Source: Planctomycetota bacterium (GTDB taxonomy: Bacteria > Planctomycetota > UBA1135 > JACQFD01). From it: 64,000 nt of DNA. The stretch lies in contig JACQFD010000009.1 in assembly GCA_016200225.1 (NCBI GenBank), forward strand, positions 1 through 64,000, written 5' to 3'. Below are positions 53,339 through 62,339 of this stretch, one piece after another. The notes under the pieces are model-generated. The model was given only the letters and a program-made list of their open reading frames with translations. It was not told the DNA's origin and searched no databases. Both the position numbers and the translations under genes were made by a program. Every line of letters begins with the position of its first letter. Positions within the stretch are counted from its first letter, which is position 1.

Positions 53339-54064
53339 ATGAAAAACCACTTGATCGACATCGCGCCGTCCGCGGCCTGCTTTTTATTAATATTAACGAT
53401 CGGCGCGGCCCGGCAGGACGGGCGGCCGGCGGAATCGAAGCCTGCGTCGGCGCCCGTCGCGCCCGTTTTTTCGGGACCGCAGATCGGCGAAAAAACGGCA
53501 TCGTTCAAAGTAAACGATGTGACCGGCAAGCGCGAACCCAAAGAATTCGACCCCGTCGCCGACGCGGCGGGCGCGCCCGCTCTTTACTTTTTATTTCCGA
53601 GCGACATGAATCGGATCATTGCAAAAGGGATCACGAACATCGGTATGATTTCCGAAGCGGCGAAGGAGGCCGGGATGAAAGCCTATTTCATCGGACTCGG
53701 CGTCGAACCCATCGCGGCCGATCAAAGACTGCGAAATGTATGGTTGTCGCTGAAGCCGCCGGTCGCGGCCTCGCTATCCGTCGACGGCGTCGAGGGGCCC
53801 GGCAATTGGGGAATTAACAAAAACTGCTACGTCACGCTCGTCCTCGCGAAGGACGGAAAAGTAGTTTATAATTACGCGGCGCTCTCGCCCGCCGATTCGG
53901 ATTATGAAACGATTCAAAACGAAGTCGGCAAACTCATCAATAAGAAAATTTCTGTAAAATTAGTTACTCCCGAAGGCCGCATGGGTATGGGCTCGCGCGG
54001 CGGCGCGGCGAGCAGGCCGGTTCGAGTGGAATCGCGTCCCGCCTCCCGTCCCGCCGAAAAATAA
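53339..54064 (+). CDS. secreted thioredoxin-fold-like protein without CxxC
   Basis: 241 residues from the ATG at 53339; the frame is open upstream over the thioesterase gene. A signal-like N-terminus (FLLILTIGAARQ) is followed by an Ala/Pro-rich linker. The domain has GAPALYFLFPSDMNRIIAKG, MKAYFIGLG, WGINKNCYVTLVLAKDGKVVYNYA and a helix with ETIQNEVGKLI, which together look like a thioredoxin fold ending in the usual strand-turn-strand. There is no CxxC; the one mature Cys sits in NKNCY. It ends in an Arg/Ser/Ala-rich tail. Not redox-active in the classic way; function unknown. Confidence 0.65.
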   Translation: MKNHLIDIAPSAACFLLILTIGAARQDGRPAESKPASAPVAPVFSGPQIGEKTASFKVNDVTGKREPKEFDPVADAAGAPALYFLFPSDMNRIIAKGITNIGMISEAAKEAGMKAYFIGLGVEPIAADQRLRNVWLSLKPPVAASLSVDGVEGPGNWGINKNCYVTLVLAKDGKVVYNYAALSPADSDYETIQNEVGKLINKKISVKLVTPEGRMGMGSRGGAASRPVRVESRPASRPAEK

Positions 54065-54093
54065 TAATTCGCGACGAATATAAACAATGCACC

Positions 54094-56265
54094 ATGCGAG
54101 TCCGCGCCGTATTGTTCATGATCATGACCGCGAGTCTGCTGCTCGCGGAGCGGGCGGATTCGCGGAAAGATAAATTTAACGATCCGGCGCCGGATTTTAC
54201 GCTTCGAATACTTCCGATCATTTCGCGGGTCGGTTGCAATTCCGGCCAGTGCCACGGCGCCGCGGGGGGGCAGGGCGGTTTCGGGCTCTCGTTGCGCGGT
54301 TACGACGCGGCGGCGGATTATGATACTATTGTACACGAACGCGGCGGGCGCCGCGTCGACGTCGCGAACCCCGAGAATAGTTTAATATTAAGAAAACCGT
54401 CCAAACAATTGGCGCACCGCGGCGGATTGAAACTGCCGGAGGACGGCGCGTTTTTCGCGGAAGTGAAAAAGTGGATCGAAAACGGCGCGCGCCCCGGTTC
54501 GCGCGCGGCGCCGGTCGAACTGCTCGCGAGTCCCGCCGAACGCCTTGGCGCGGCCGGCGAAAAATATAAATTATCCGTGAACGTCACGCTCGCCGACGGC
54601 GCAAAATTGGACGTTACGGATACGGTATTGTTCTCTTCCAACGACGAATCGATCGCGCGCGTCGACAAAGAGGGAAATGTAGAAATCACCGGCTCCGGCG
54701 AAACGGCGATTTTGATAAAATATCTAAATCTCGTGACGGCGGCGCGGGTGGGGGCGAAATTTGGATGTGATATTTCGAATTATATTTTTCGCGGAAACGG
54801 CCCGGGCGGTTTCGCGGCGGAAATGATTCATAAACTCGAACCGATGAGTCTCGCGCCGGCGCCGACGCTGGACGACGAAGACCGCGGGATTTTCTACCGC
54901 AGGGTCTATTTGGATATTACAGGTACGTTGCCCGACGTGGAGGATGCGCGGCTCTATTTGAAGCATCCGAATCCGGATAAATACAAATTCTTCGAAGAGA
55001 TTGTCACATCCAAAGAAACGATCACGCGCTGGACCCGCTGGCTCGCGGATTTGTTACGTGTCCGCGAGGAGACGATGGGTGTCGACGGCGCGCGCCGCGC
55101 GCAGGAATATTTGCGATCGCAATTGGAGGCGCGCCGCCCACTCGATGAGATCATTAGGGAAGCGATCACGGCCAAGGGCGAACCGTGGGCCAAGGGTCCT
55201 GCCGCGCTCGCGCTCGCGACGGACGGCCCGGCGGCGCAGATGGAATTTGTAACAAAAACCTTCATGGGCGCGCGGATGCAGTGCGCGCAGTGCCACCAGC
55301 ACCCCTTCGATCGCTGGTCGCGCGAGGATTATTTCGGTCTCGCCGCGTTCTTCGCGCGCGTGCGCCGCGACAACGGTAAAATTATATTATCCGATTCGGG
55401 GGATTTTACAGATCCAAAGACTGGCAAACCGGCGCGGCCGCGCTTCCCGGCGGATCCGGGATCGCAAAATGCAGCCTATCCTGAGATTCCCGCGGGCGTC
55501 GACCGCCGCGAGATTTTTTGCGACTGGTTATTTGATATACAGGACAGGAGATTCGACCGCGTGATCGTGAACCGGATCTGGAAAGAATTGTATGGAGTGG
55601 GCATCGTCGACCCGGTCGACGATTTCCGCGCTGGCAATCCGCCGTCAAATCCGAAACTGCTCGACGCGCTCGTCCAATCGTTCCGCGAAGTCAATCGCGA
55701 TATCTTTAAATTTATATTTAGTTTGGAATTATATAATCGAACCGCCGTCGATCCGAAACCTGGCGCAGAACGCGATTTTCGTTATTATTCGCATGCTTAT
55801 ATTCGGCCGCTTTCGGGTCCCATCCTGCTCGACGCGGTCGCGAAGGCATGCGGTTATTCTTTAAAAATCGGCGATCGTGGAAATGTACGAAGCGCGCAGG
55901 AGATCCCCGATGAGGACGGCGGGAATGTGAGTCTTCGCGCGCTCGGCCGCTGCCCTCGCGACGGCTCCGTCGATCCGTCGATCGTCGCGCCGCCGTCGCT
56001 CACGACCGCGCTGCATTGGATTCACGGGCCGTTCGCGAAGGAAATGATCGACGCCCCGGGCGGTCGCGTCGAAAAAATTGTAATTTCAAAAATGTCCGCC
56101 GACGACGCGATCGACGAGTTATTTTTAGCGACGCTCACGCGTTTTCCGACGGATGCCGAACGCGCAAAGGCGCGCGGCGCGCTCGGGGCGGATATGACAA
56201 ATGAGAGCGTCGGCGATCTGTTGTGGGCGCTCATGGCCACGTCCGAATTTGTAACGAATCACTGA
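54094..56265 (+). CDS. planctomycete DUF1549/DUF1553 protein with cytochrome-like N-terminus
   Basis: 723 residues with a signal peptide (VLFMIMTASLLLA). Order of parts: a CNSGQCHG segment (CxxxxCH, a haem-binding-like site in this family) with GGFGLSLRGYD; a BIG2-like domain (VTLADGAKLDVTDTVLFSSNDESIARVDKEG); DUF1549 with DDEDRGIFYRRVYLDITGTLP and CAQCHQHPFDRWS; and DUF1553 with FDRVIVNRIWKELYGVGIVDPVDDFR through TRFPTDAERAKA. This family is expanded in Planctomycetota and is almost always followed, as here, by a DUF1501 gene. The pair is thought to act on sulfated or complex polymers, but this is not settled. Confidence 0.9.
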   Translation: MRVRAVLFMIMTASLLLAERADSRKDKFNDPAPDFTLRILPIISRVGCNSGQCHGAAGGQGGFGLSLRGYDAAADYDTIVHERGGRRVDVANPENSLILRKPSKQLAHRGGLKLPEDGAFFAEVKKWIENGARPGSRAAPVELLASPAERLGAAGEKYKLSVNVTLADGAKLDVTDTVLFSSNDESIARVDKEGNVEITGSGETAILIKYLNLVTAARVGAKFGCDISNYIFRGNGPGGFAAEMIHKLEPMSLAPAPTLDDEDRGIFYRRVYLDITGTLPDVEDARLYLKHPNPDKYKFFEEIVTSKETITRWTRWLADLLRVREETMGVDGARRAQEYLRSQLEARRPLDEIIREAITAKGEPWAKGPAALALATDGPAAQMEFVTKTFMGARMQCAQCHQHPFDRWSREDYFGLAAFFARVRRDNGKIILSDSGDFTDPKTGKPARPRFPADPGSQNAAYPEIPAGVDRREIFCDWLFDIQDRRFDRVIVNRIWKELYGVGIVDPVDDFRAGNPPSNPKLLDALVQSFREVNRDIFKFIFSLELYNRTAVDPKPGAERDFRYYSHAYIRPLSGPILLDAVAKACGYSLKIGDRGNVRSAQEIPDEDGGNVSLRALGRCPRDGSVDPSIVAPPSLTTALHWIHGPFAKEMIDAPGGRVEKIVISKMSADDAIDELFLATLTRFPTDAERAKARGALGADMTNESVGDLLWALMATSEFVTNH

Positions 56266-57560
56266 TGAATATAATTAACCCAAACCGCCGCGAAATCTTA
56301 AGAATCGGAGCGCTCGGCGTGGGCGGCCTCACGCTCGCGCGCACGCTCGAATTATTGGAAACGGCGCCGCTTCTTTCGAACAAAAAACCGGCGACGCGCG
56401 CGATTCTGATCTGGCTCGACGGCGGCGCGAGCCATATTGATACATTCGATCCGAAACCGAACGCGCCGGAGGAAATCCGCGGCAATTGGAAGTCGATTCC
56501 GACGCCGCTGCCGAATATACAATTCGGCGAAGGACTTTCGCGCCTCGCCGCGGAATTGCCGAATTTTGCATTGATCCGATCGATCAACTCCGACGCGGGC
56601 GAGCACGAAATCGCGCGGCATTTAATGTTAACAGGCTATCCGCTCACGCCCGCGCTCGAATATCCGAGTTTCGGCTCGGCGGCGTCGGTGTTCGGACAAT
56701 ACGCGGCCTTTCCGCCGTACGTCGCGATATCACAAATACCGGAGCACGCGAAACAGTTAGGTTCTGGATTTCTGCCCGCCGAGAACGCGCCGTTTCTAAT
56801 TGATAGCAATCCGTCGCGACCCGAATACGGCGTCCGCGATCTGTTCGCGCCGGCCGGTCTCGACGCGGCGCGCGTCGACCGCAGGAAGGCGCTGCTCGAC
56901 GAATTGGATACATTCGCGAAAAAGTATGAAACGAACGCGGCGGTGCGCGCGCGCACGGCGGCGTTCGAGCGCGCGTGGCGATTGATAGCATCCAAAGAGG
57001 CGCGCGACGCGTTCGATTTAACAAAAGAAGACTCGAAACTGCGCGCCCGTTACGGCGACCACGCACTTGGCCAGAGTTGCATTCTCGCGCGGCGCCTCGC
57101 CGAGGCCGGCGCGCGGTTTATTACCATTATGGACAGCGGCTGGGACCACCACGGCCGCGTGCACGAGGAGCTTTCGCGCCACCGATTGCCGAAACTCGAC
57201 GAGGCCGTGAGCACGTTATTTGATGATTTACGAAAACGCGGACTTTGGGACGACACGCTTATTATCATCATGGGCGATTTCGGCCGCACGCCGAAATTGA
57301 ATAATGCGAACGGCCGCGACCACTGGCCGCGCGCGAATTGTTGCATTCTCGCCGGCGGCGCGGTGAAAGGCGGAACGATCGTGGGCGCGACCGACGAACG
57401 CGCGGAACAGGTCGTCGAACGCCCCGTTTCGCCCGCCGATCTCGCCGCGACGATTTATACAATTCTCGGCATCGATCCCGACGCGGAGTTGCGCACGCCC
57501 GACGGCAGGCCGGTAAAATTAGTTAATAACGGAACCGCCGTGAAGGAGGTGCTCGCATGA
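56265..57560 (+). CDS. DUF1501 protein (sulfatase-like fold, Tat-type N-terminus)
   Basis: 431 residues from the ATG at 56265, which shares one base with the previous stop (TGATG). The N-terminus NRREILRIGALGVGGLTLA has twin arginines before a hydrophobic run, a Tat-like signal. LIWLDGGASHIDTFDPKPNAP is the DUF1501 start, with metal-binding Asp and His as in alkaline-phosphatase-superfamily enzymes. ARRLAEAGARFITIMDSGWDHH, IIIMGDFGRTPKLN and GRDHWP are the later hallmark blocks. It is co-transcribed with the DUF1549/1553 gene and overlaps the WD40 gene by 4 bp. Substrate unknown. Confidence 0.92.
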   Translation: MNIINPNRREILRIGALGVGGLTLARTLELLETAPLLSNKKPATRAILIWLDGGASHIDTFDPKPNAPEEIRGNWKSIPTPLPNIQFGEGLSRLAAELPNFALIRSINSDAGEHEIARHLMLTGYPLTPALEYPSFGSAASVFGQYAAFPPYVAISQIPEHAKQLGSGFLPAENAPFLIDSNPSRPEYGVRDLFAPAGLDAARVDRRKALLDELDTFAKKYETNAAVRARTAAFERAWRLIASKEARDAFDLTKEDSKLRARYGDHALGQSCILARRLAEAGARFITIMDSGWDHHGRVHEELSRHRLPKLDEAVSTLFDDLRKRGLWDDTLIIIMGDFGRTPKLNNANGRDHWPRANCCILAGGAVKGGTIVGATDERAEQVVERPVSPADLAATIYTILGIDPDAELRTPDGRPVKLVNNGTAVKEVLA

Positions 57561-58540
57561 ACGTTCATATAACAATCGCGATCGCGGTCGCATGTGTCCT
57601 GATTGCCGCGCCGCAGTCGCCGCCGCCGAAAACGGCCTCCGGCCCCGTGACCGCGATGCTTGGAAATTATATTTGCGGACGCGACCGGATTTGTGAAATT
57701 AACGAACAAAACGTCATCCTTCGATCGATACAAATCCCGCGGATGGAGCGCGTGTTCGCGCTGGCGAGGATCGACGACGACAGAATCGCGGCCGCCGGAG
57801 GAATTGTTGGAAAGTCGGGCGACGTCGCGATTATTGATCTAAAGCAATGGTCCGTCGTTTCGCAGCCGCCCGCGCCGCTGTTCAAGGACGCGGCCGTGTC
57901 GATCGTTTATAAAAAAAACGCGAAAACAGTCGGACGCCTCGCCGCGGCGTCGAGCGACAAGACGGCCCTGCTCTTTAATAATATCGCATTGAACAATTTC
58001 GAATCGGATAAGATAAATTGGGATTCTGGCGTGCGCCTCGAAGGCCACACGGGACCGGTGTTGACGATCGATATGAACGATGCGTTCGTCGCGACCGGCA
58101 GCCACGACCGCACGATTCGCGTTTGGAACGGCGCGACCGGCGCGCTCGAACGAACGTTAACAAACCACGGCGGCGCCGTGAACGCGGCGGTGTTTTCGGA
58201 CGACGGCACAAAGTTAATATCCGGTTCGGACGACGGAACCGTGCGCGTCTGGGATCCGGCGAACGGCCGGATGATTCGTATTATTCGCGATCTCGGCGGA
58301 AAAATTATTAGTTTAACGATCGTGCCGAACGCATGGAGCGGCGCGGCCTCCGCGCACGCGCTCACGGGGGCGTCCGACGGCACGGTCAACGAGATCGATC
58401 TCGACGAAGGGGTCTTTTATCGCAAACGCGTCCAGTTCACGGGCGAGTGGCCCTACCTGGTCGTTCCAAACCTCAGCGTCATGGGAGCTTGCAACGTCGG
58501 TACCGATCGCGGTCTCTATCGTGTGATTCCGGGCCATTAA
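57557..58540 (+). CDS. secreted WD40 repeat protein
   Basis: 327 residues, translation coupled to the DUF1501 gene (ATGA). A signal-like start (ITIAIAVACVLIAAPQ) suggests export. WD repeats are best seen in the second half: GHTGPVLTIDMNDAFVATGSHDRTIRVWN, GGAVNAAVFSDDGTKLISGSDDGTVRVWD and a weaker one with LTGASDGTVNEID. Likely a propeller that holds the other two products together or binds their substrate. Third gene of the operon; in planctomycetes DUF1549/1501 pairs are commonly followed by a WD40 protein. Confidence 0.85.
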   Translation: MNVHITIAIAVACVLIAAPQSPPPKTASGPVTAMLGNYICGRDRICEINEQNVILRSIQIPRMERVFALARIDDDRIAAAGGIVGKSGDVAIIDLKQWSVVSQPPAPLFKDAAVSIVYKKNAKTVGRLAAASSDKTALLFNNIALNNFESDKINWDSGVRLEGHTGPVLTIDMNDAFVATGSHDRTIRVWNGATGALERTLTNHGGAVNAAVFSDDGTKLISGSDDGTVRVWDPANGRMIRIIRDLGGKIISLTIVPNAWSGAASAHALTGASDGTVNEIDLDEGVFYRKRVQFTGEWPYLVVPNLSVMGACNVGTDRGLYRVIPGH

Positions 58541-58580
58541 TTCGTAGTCGGCGCGCCGCTCAAACTTGGCGCTCGACTTG

Positions 58581-58605
58581 ATATCGCACTGAATCCATGC
58601 GATAT
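58581..58605. promoter_or_regulatory. perfect palindrome before the Rrf2 gene (candidate operator)
   Basis: ATATCGCA and TGCGATAT, perfect 8-bp arms separated by 9 bases, end 7 bp before the ATG of the Rrf2 regulator gene. The place and size suit a dimeric winged-helix regulator. Autoregulation by Rrf2/IscR-type proteins is well known; whether this is the actual site is inference. Confidence 0.6.
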
Positions 58606-58612
58606 TACGTCC

Positions 58613-59161
58613 ATGCTCCGTTTAACCCGCCGTTCCGAATACGGAATCATCGCGATGACGCACCTCGCGCAGCATCGCGACGACGCCGTTTCTTCGCGGG
58701 ATATCGCGGAAAGATACATTATCCCAAAGCGTTTGCTCGCCGAGGTGATGAAGGATCTCGTACATCGCGGACTTGTCCGTTCGGTGCGCGGCGCGTCGGG
58801 CGGATATCGCCTTGCCGCCGATCCAATGAAAACCACTGTATTAAATGTGCTTCAAGCGCTTGAAGGGCCGTTCGAAATGGTGCCCTGCACCACGTCGAGC
58901 GTACCGATGGAATCGATGAAGAACGGTTCGGTCCACAATGGTAATAAACCCGCCACGCCGCCGGCGAGCGCGTGCGAATTGTTACTTTCATGCCCGATCA
59001 AGGGGCCGATTCATAAGATTCACGAACAAATCAATTCCGTGCTCGCCACCGTCACGCTCGACGATTTGTCGCGCGGCGAGGTCGGCGGCGTCGACACGCA
59101 CGCGTTTCGAAACGCGCGTCCGAACCGCGATTCTGAAAGTAATACGTCTATTTCAGAATAA
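58613..59161 (+). CDS. Rrf2 family transcription regulator (IscR-like)
   Basis: 182 residues. The winged helix-turn-helix starts MLRLTRRSEYGIIAMTHLA and includes SRDIAERYIIPKRLLAEVMKDLVHRGLVRSVRGASGGYRLA. Three Cys are present at 92, 121 and 127, the set that holds a 2Fe-2S cluster in IscR, but the first two are 29 apart where IscR has 6, because of a Ser/Asn/Pro-rich insertion (about 94-118). It heads an isc gene set (iscS 57 bp downstream) and probably senses iron-sulfur supply. A palindrome precedes it, and TTTCAGAA repeats lie at and after its 3' end. Confidence 0.9.
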   Translation: MLRLTRRSEYGIIAMTHLAQHRDDAVSSRDIAERYIIPKRLLAEVMKDLVHRGLVRSVRGASGGYRLAADPMKTTVLNVLQALEGPFEMVPCTTSSVPMESMKNGSVHNGNKPATPPASACELLLSCPIKGPIHKIHEQINSVLATVTLDDLSRGEVGGVDTHAFRNARPNRDSESNTSISE

Positions 59162-59176
59162 TATAATTTCAGAATA
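59131..59176. promoter_or_regulatory. TTCTGAAA / TTTCAGAATA repeats before iscS
   Basis: TTCTGAAA (59131-59138) is the inverted partner of TTTCAGAA (59151-59158), with 12 bases between them; TTTCAGAATA occurs again at 59167-59176. The cluster spans the end of the regulator gene and the start of the gap before iscS. It could be a binding site for the Rrf2 protein or for RNA processing between the two genes; not proven. Confidence 0.5.
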
Positions 59177-59218
59177 GCACAATTTCCTAATAATATACAC
59201 CAACCGATTGATCCCGTA

Positions 59219-60436
59219 ATGCTAAAATTCCCGATCTATCTCGATAATCACGCGACGACGCCCGTCGATCCGCGCGTGCTCGACGCGATGCTGCCGTATT
59301 TTAAAGAAAAATTCGGCAACGCCGCGAGCCGCAACCATCCGTACGGTTGGGAGGCGGAGGAGGCGGTTTCGATGGCGCGCGAACAGTGTGCCAATTTGAT
59401 TCACGCGGACCCGAAAGAAATAGTATTCACGAGCGGTTCGACCGAATCGAACAATCTCGCGATCAAAGGCGCCGCGGAAATGTATAAAGAGAAAGGCAAA
59501 CATATCATTACCGCGAACACCGAGCACAAGGCCGTGCTCGATCCGTGTAAACATTTGGAAGCGCTCGGATTCGATGTAACTTATCTTCCCGTTGACAAAA
59601 TGGGCCGCGTGAGCGCGGAACAATTCGCGGAGGCCGTCCGCCCCGACACGATTCTCGCGAGTTTGATGTTCGCGAACAACGAAGTCGGCACGATTCATCC
59701 GATCGCGGAGATCGGCAAAATTTGTAAAGAAAAAAATATTATATTTCACACCGACGCGACGCAGGCCACCGGAAAAGTCCCCGTCGACGTGCAATCGATG
59801 GGCATCGATTTGTTATCGGTGTCGGCGCACAAAATGTACGGTCCGAAAGGCGCCGGTTTTTTGTATGTTCGCCGAAAGGGTCCGCGCGTCCGCATCGCGC
59901 CGATTTTCGACGGCGGCGGCCACGAGCGCGGCATGCGTTCGGGCACGCTCAATGTTCCGGGCGTCGCGGGGCTCGGCAAGGCCTGCGAGATTTGTAAAAA
60001 CGAGATGAGTAAGGATCGCGCGCACGCGCTCGCGCTGCGCAAGATCATGCACGATCGTTTCTTTAACGAACTCGATTTTATTAGTTTAAACGGCCACCCT
60101 GAACACCGGTTGCCGGGCAATTTTAACGTTTCGTTCGCGTATGTCGAAGGCGAGGCGCTGATGATGGGTATTAAAGAAATCGCTGTATCCTCCGGCAGCG
60201 CCTGCACGTCCGCGTCGCTCGAACCGTCTCATGTGCTCCGCGCGATGGGCGTCGGCGAAGACGCCGTGCACACGTCGATTCGCTATGGAATCGGGCGTTT
60301 TAATACAGTCGAGGAAGTGACGTACGCGGCGAACAAGACGATCGAGGCGGTCCGGCGTTTGCGGGAGATGTCGCCTCTCTACGAAATGGTCAAAGACGGC
60401 GTCGATCTGGCCTCGGTCAAATGGACGTCGCACTAA
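59219..60436 (+). CDS. iscS: cysteine desulfurase IscS
   Basis: 405 residues. Class V PLP enzyme that takes sulfur from cysteine for cluster assembly. It begins [35 protein letters not shown] has the conserved His, and [12 protein letters not shown] contains the PLP lysine Lys205. The active Cys329 is in the flexible loop [10 protein letters not shown], matching IscS rather than Suf[15 protein letters not shown] is the usual substrate-binding end. Numbering of Lys and Cys agrees within one residue with the E. coli enzyme. It is followed by iscU after 66 bp. Confidence 0.97.
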   Translation: MLKFPIYLDNHATTPVDPRVLDAMLPYFKEKFGNAASRNHPYGWEAEEAVSMAREQCANLIHADPKEIVFTSGSTESNNLAIKGAAEMYKEKGKHIITANTEHKAVLDPCKHLEALGFDVTYLPVDKMGRVSAEQFAEAVRPDTILASLMFANNEVGTIHPIAEIGKICKEKNIIFHTDATQATGKVPVDVQSMGIDLLSVSAHKMYGPKGAGFLYVRRKGPRVRIAPIFDGGGHERGMRSGTLNVPGVAGLGKACEICKNEMSKDRAHALALRKIMHDRFFNELDFISLNGHPEHRLPGNFNVSFAYVEGEALMMGIKEIAVSSGSACTSASLEPSHVLRAMGVGEDAVHTSIRYGIGRFNTVEEVTYAANKTIEAVRRLREMSPLYEMVKDGVDLASVKWTSH

Positions 60437-60502
60437 CGAATTTAAATATATATCAAACAATTAATAAATAAATAATACACCAACGGACGACACGAGACTC
60501 CC

Positions 60503-60931
60503 ATGGCCTACAGCGACAAAGTCATCGATCATTATAATAATCCGCGCAACGTCGGTTCCTTCAAGAAGGAAGACGACGAAGTGGGCACCGGCGTCGTCGG
60601 CGCGCCCGAGTGCGGCGACGTGATGAAATTACAAATCAAAGTCGACGACACGACGGGCGTCATCACCGACGCGAAGTTTAAGACTTTCGGTTGCGGTTCC
60701 GCGATCGCGTCGTCCTCGCTCGCGACGGAGTGGGTGAAAGGAAAGACGCTCGACGAAGCCATGCAAATTACAAATACCGCAATCGTCGAGGAACTCGCGC
60801 TGCCGCCGATCAAAATTCACTGTTCCGTGCTCGCCGAGGACGCGATCAAGGCCGCGATCGACGATTATAAGAAAAAGAAAGCTTCCGTCGGGGCGCACAG
60901 CTCCGCCGACGGAACCGATTCGAAATCATAA
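60503..60931 (+). CDS. iscU: iron-sulfur scaffold IscU
   Basis: 142 residues. The scaffold cysteines are Cys37 (PECGDVM), Cys64 (FGCGSAIASSS) and Cys107 (KIHCSVLAEDA), with Asp39 next to the first, as in IscU. LPPIK (100-104) is the HscA recognition motif LPPVK with one conservative change, so delivery through the HscB/HscA chaperones encoded downstream is expected. The C-terminal ~15 residues form a Ser/Asp-rich tail beyond the usual end. It is followed by the iscA-like gene after 39 bp. Confidence 0.97.
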   Translation: MAYSDKVIDHYNNPRNVGSFKKEDDEVGTGVVGAPECGDVMKLQIKVDDTTGVITDAKFKTFGCGSAIASSSLATEWVKGKTLDEAMQITNTAIVEELALPPIKIHCSVLAEDAIKAAIDDYKKKKASVGAHSSADGTDSKS

Positions 60932-60970
60932 TTAAAATCAAACGTACAAATAGAATTAATAAATAATATC

Positions 60971-61567
60971 ATGAGTTTCCTCGGCGACGCCTTTGCCATC
61001 CCGGCGCAGAAAAATTCCGCCGCGGCCCCGGCGCAGACAGATATAAACAAAACCGCGGAATTGAACAAAACCGCCGCCGAACAGCCGATGCTGAATCCCG
61101 AAGATTCGGCGCCGCGCACGACCGATCCGGCCGTGCAGGCCGCGTCCGCAAAAGTAGTGATGGCGCCGCCCATTCCGGGTTCGGAGCCGGTCGCAAATCA
61201 CGTTGCCGCCGAAGCCGGCGCCGACAGCGGCGCGGAGTCGGTCGTAACAGTTACGGAAAAAGCCGCCAGGGAAGTTCATAGAATCGTCGATGAACAAAAA
61301 CTTCCCGGCGGCACCGGCCTGCGCCTCGGCGTGCAGGGCGGCGGCTGCTCGGGTTTTAGTTATAAACTCGCGTTCGAAACGCTCCGCGCGCCGCTCGACT
61401 GGGAGGGCCAGAGCAACGGCATTCGTATATTTATCGATCCGAAGAGCTTTTTGTATCTCGCCGGAATCGAACTCGACTTTCAGGATTCGCTGATGGGCCG
61501 CGGATTTGTATTTAACAATCCCAACGCGAAAAAAACGTGCGGCTGCGGCGAGTCCTTCACGGTTTAA
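60971..61567 (+). CDS. HesB/IscA-type iron-sulfur carrier with long N-terminal extension
   Basis: 198 residues. The A-type carrier domain covers residues about 91-198: VVTVTEKAAREVHRIV, GLRLGVQGGGCSGFSYKL with Cys126, and the C-terminal KTCGCGESFTV with Cys190 and Cys192. These are the three ligands of IscA/ErpA/HesB proteins. The first 90 residues are an Ala/Pro/Glu-rich low-complexity segment not normally present (family length about 105-120), beginning MSFLGDAFAIPAQKN. The extension may be disordered; a downstream start seems unlikely since no ATG lies near residue 90. It sits between iscU and hscB. Confidence 0.93.
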   Translation: MSFLGDAFAIPAQKNSAAAPAQTDINKTAELNKTAAEQPMLNPEDSAPRTTDPAVQAASAKVVMAPPIPGSEPVANHVAAEAGADSGAESVVTVTEKAAREVHRIVDEQKLPGGTGLRLGVQGGGCSGFSYKLAFETLRAPLDWEGQSNGIRIFIDPKSFLYLAGIELDFQDSLMGRGFVFNNPNAKKTCGCGESFTV

Positions 61568-61601
61568 CGATTATCAAGATCCGGCGCGGACGGTAATCAC
61601 A

Positions 61602-62297
61602 ATGGTTTCTGCAGAGGCGGGCGCTCACGCGGACAGCGTGGGCGATGTAAACAATTCGGGCGCCGGAGTGCCCTCGAAATGCGTCGCGTGCGGCGAGACG
61701 CTGATCAGTCCGCTCGTGTGCGTCGCATGCGCGACGCTCCGGCCGCCGAAAAGTGAATTTAATCATTTCGCGCGGCTCGGTCTGCCATTGCAATATTCCA
61801 TCGACGCGAAGGAACTCGAGCGGCGGTTTTTGATACTCGTGCGCGGACTGCACCCCGATCAGTTTTCGACGGATTCGCGCGAGGACCGCGCGCTCGCCGA
61901 GCAACTCGCGGCGCAATTGAACGATTCGTATCGCGTGATCCGCGATCCGGTGATGCGCGCCGATTATTTATTAGAATTGGAGGGCGGACCGTCGCGCGAA
62001 AATCAAAAATCGACGCCGAAGGCGTTTTTGATGGAAATGCTCGACATAAACGAAGAAATCGAACAGGCGGAGGCGCAACTCGACGCGCCCGCGCGCGAAA
62101 ATTTACAAAAAGTCCGCGCGAGTCTCGCGGCGCGGCGCGCGCAGTTGATACAAGGATTTCCGGAAGGTTTCAAAACGCTCGCCGAGTGCGAGGGCATCCG
62201 GCGCGCCGCGATCGCGCAGGTGATTCGCGAGAGATTGAACGTTTGTTCCTATCTCGAGGGTTTGCTTGTTAAGATCGACGAGTTATTGTTGCGTTGA
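61602..62297 (+). CDS. hscB: co-chaperone HscB with N-terminal zinc finger
   Basis: 231 residues from the ATG at 61602 (frame open upstream over iscA). A tetracysteine module is formed by Cys27, Cys30, Cys40 and Cys43 (CVACGETLISPLVCVACATL), as in eukaryotic HSCB; enterobacterial HscB lacks it. The J-domain has HPD at 84-86 (RGLHPDQF), flanked by ERRFLILVR and AEQLAAQLNDSYRVIRDPVMRADYLLELEG. The C-terminal half is the three-helix IscU-binding domain (FLMEMLDINEEIEQAEAQLD). It stimulates the HscA ATPase and brings IscU to it; hscA follows after 42 bp. Confidence 0.93.
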   Translation: MVSAEAGAHADSVGDVNNSGAGVPSKCVACGETLISPLVCVACATLRPPKSEFNHFARLGLPLQYSIDAKELERRFLILVRGLHPDQFSTDSREDRALAEQLAAQLNDSYRVIRDPVMRADYLLELEGGPSRENQKSTPKAFLMEMLDINEEIEQAEAQLDAPARENLQKVRASLAARRAQLIQGFPEGFKTLAECEGIRRAAIAQVIRERLNVCSYLEGLLVKIDELLLR

Positions 62298-62339
62298 TTC
62301 GAACGCATTTCGACGACACTACATTAAAATATTCATAGC

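Noticed and set aside
54094-58540. DUF1549-DUF1501-WD40 operon as a novel system
   Set aside because: The arrangement is common in Planctomycetota; it is poorly understood but not new.
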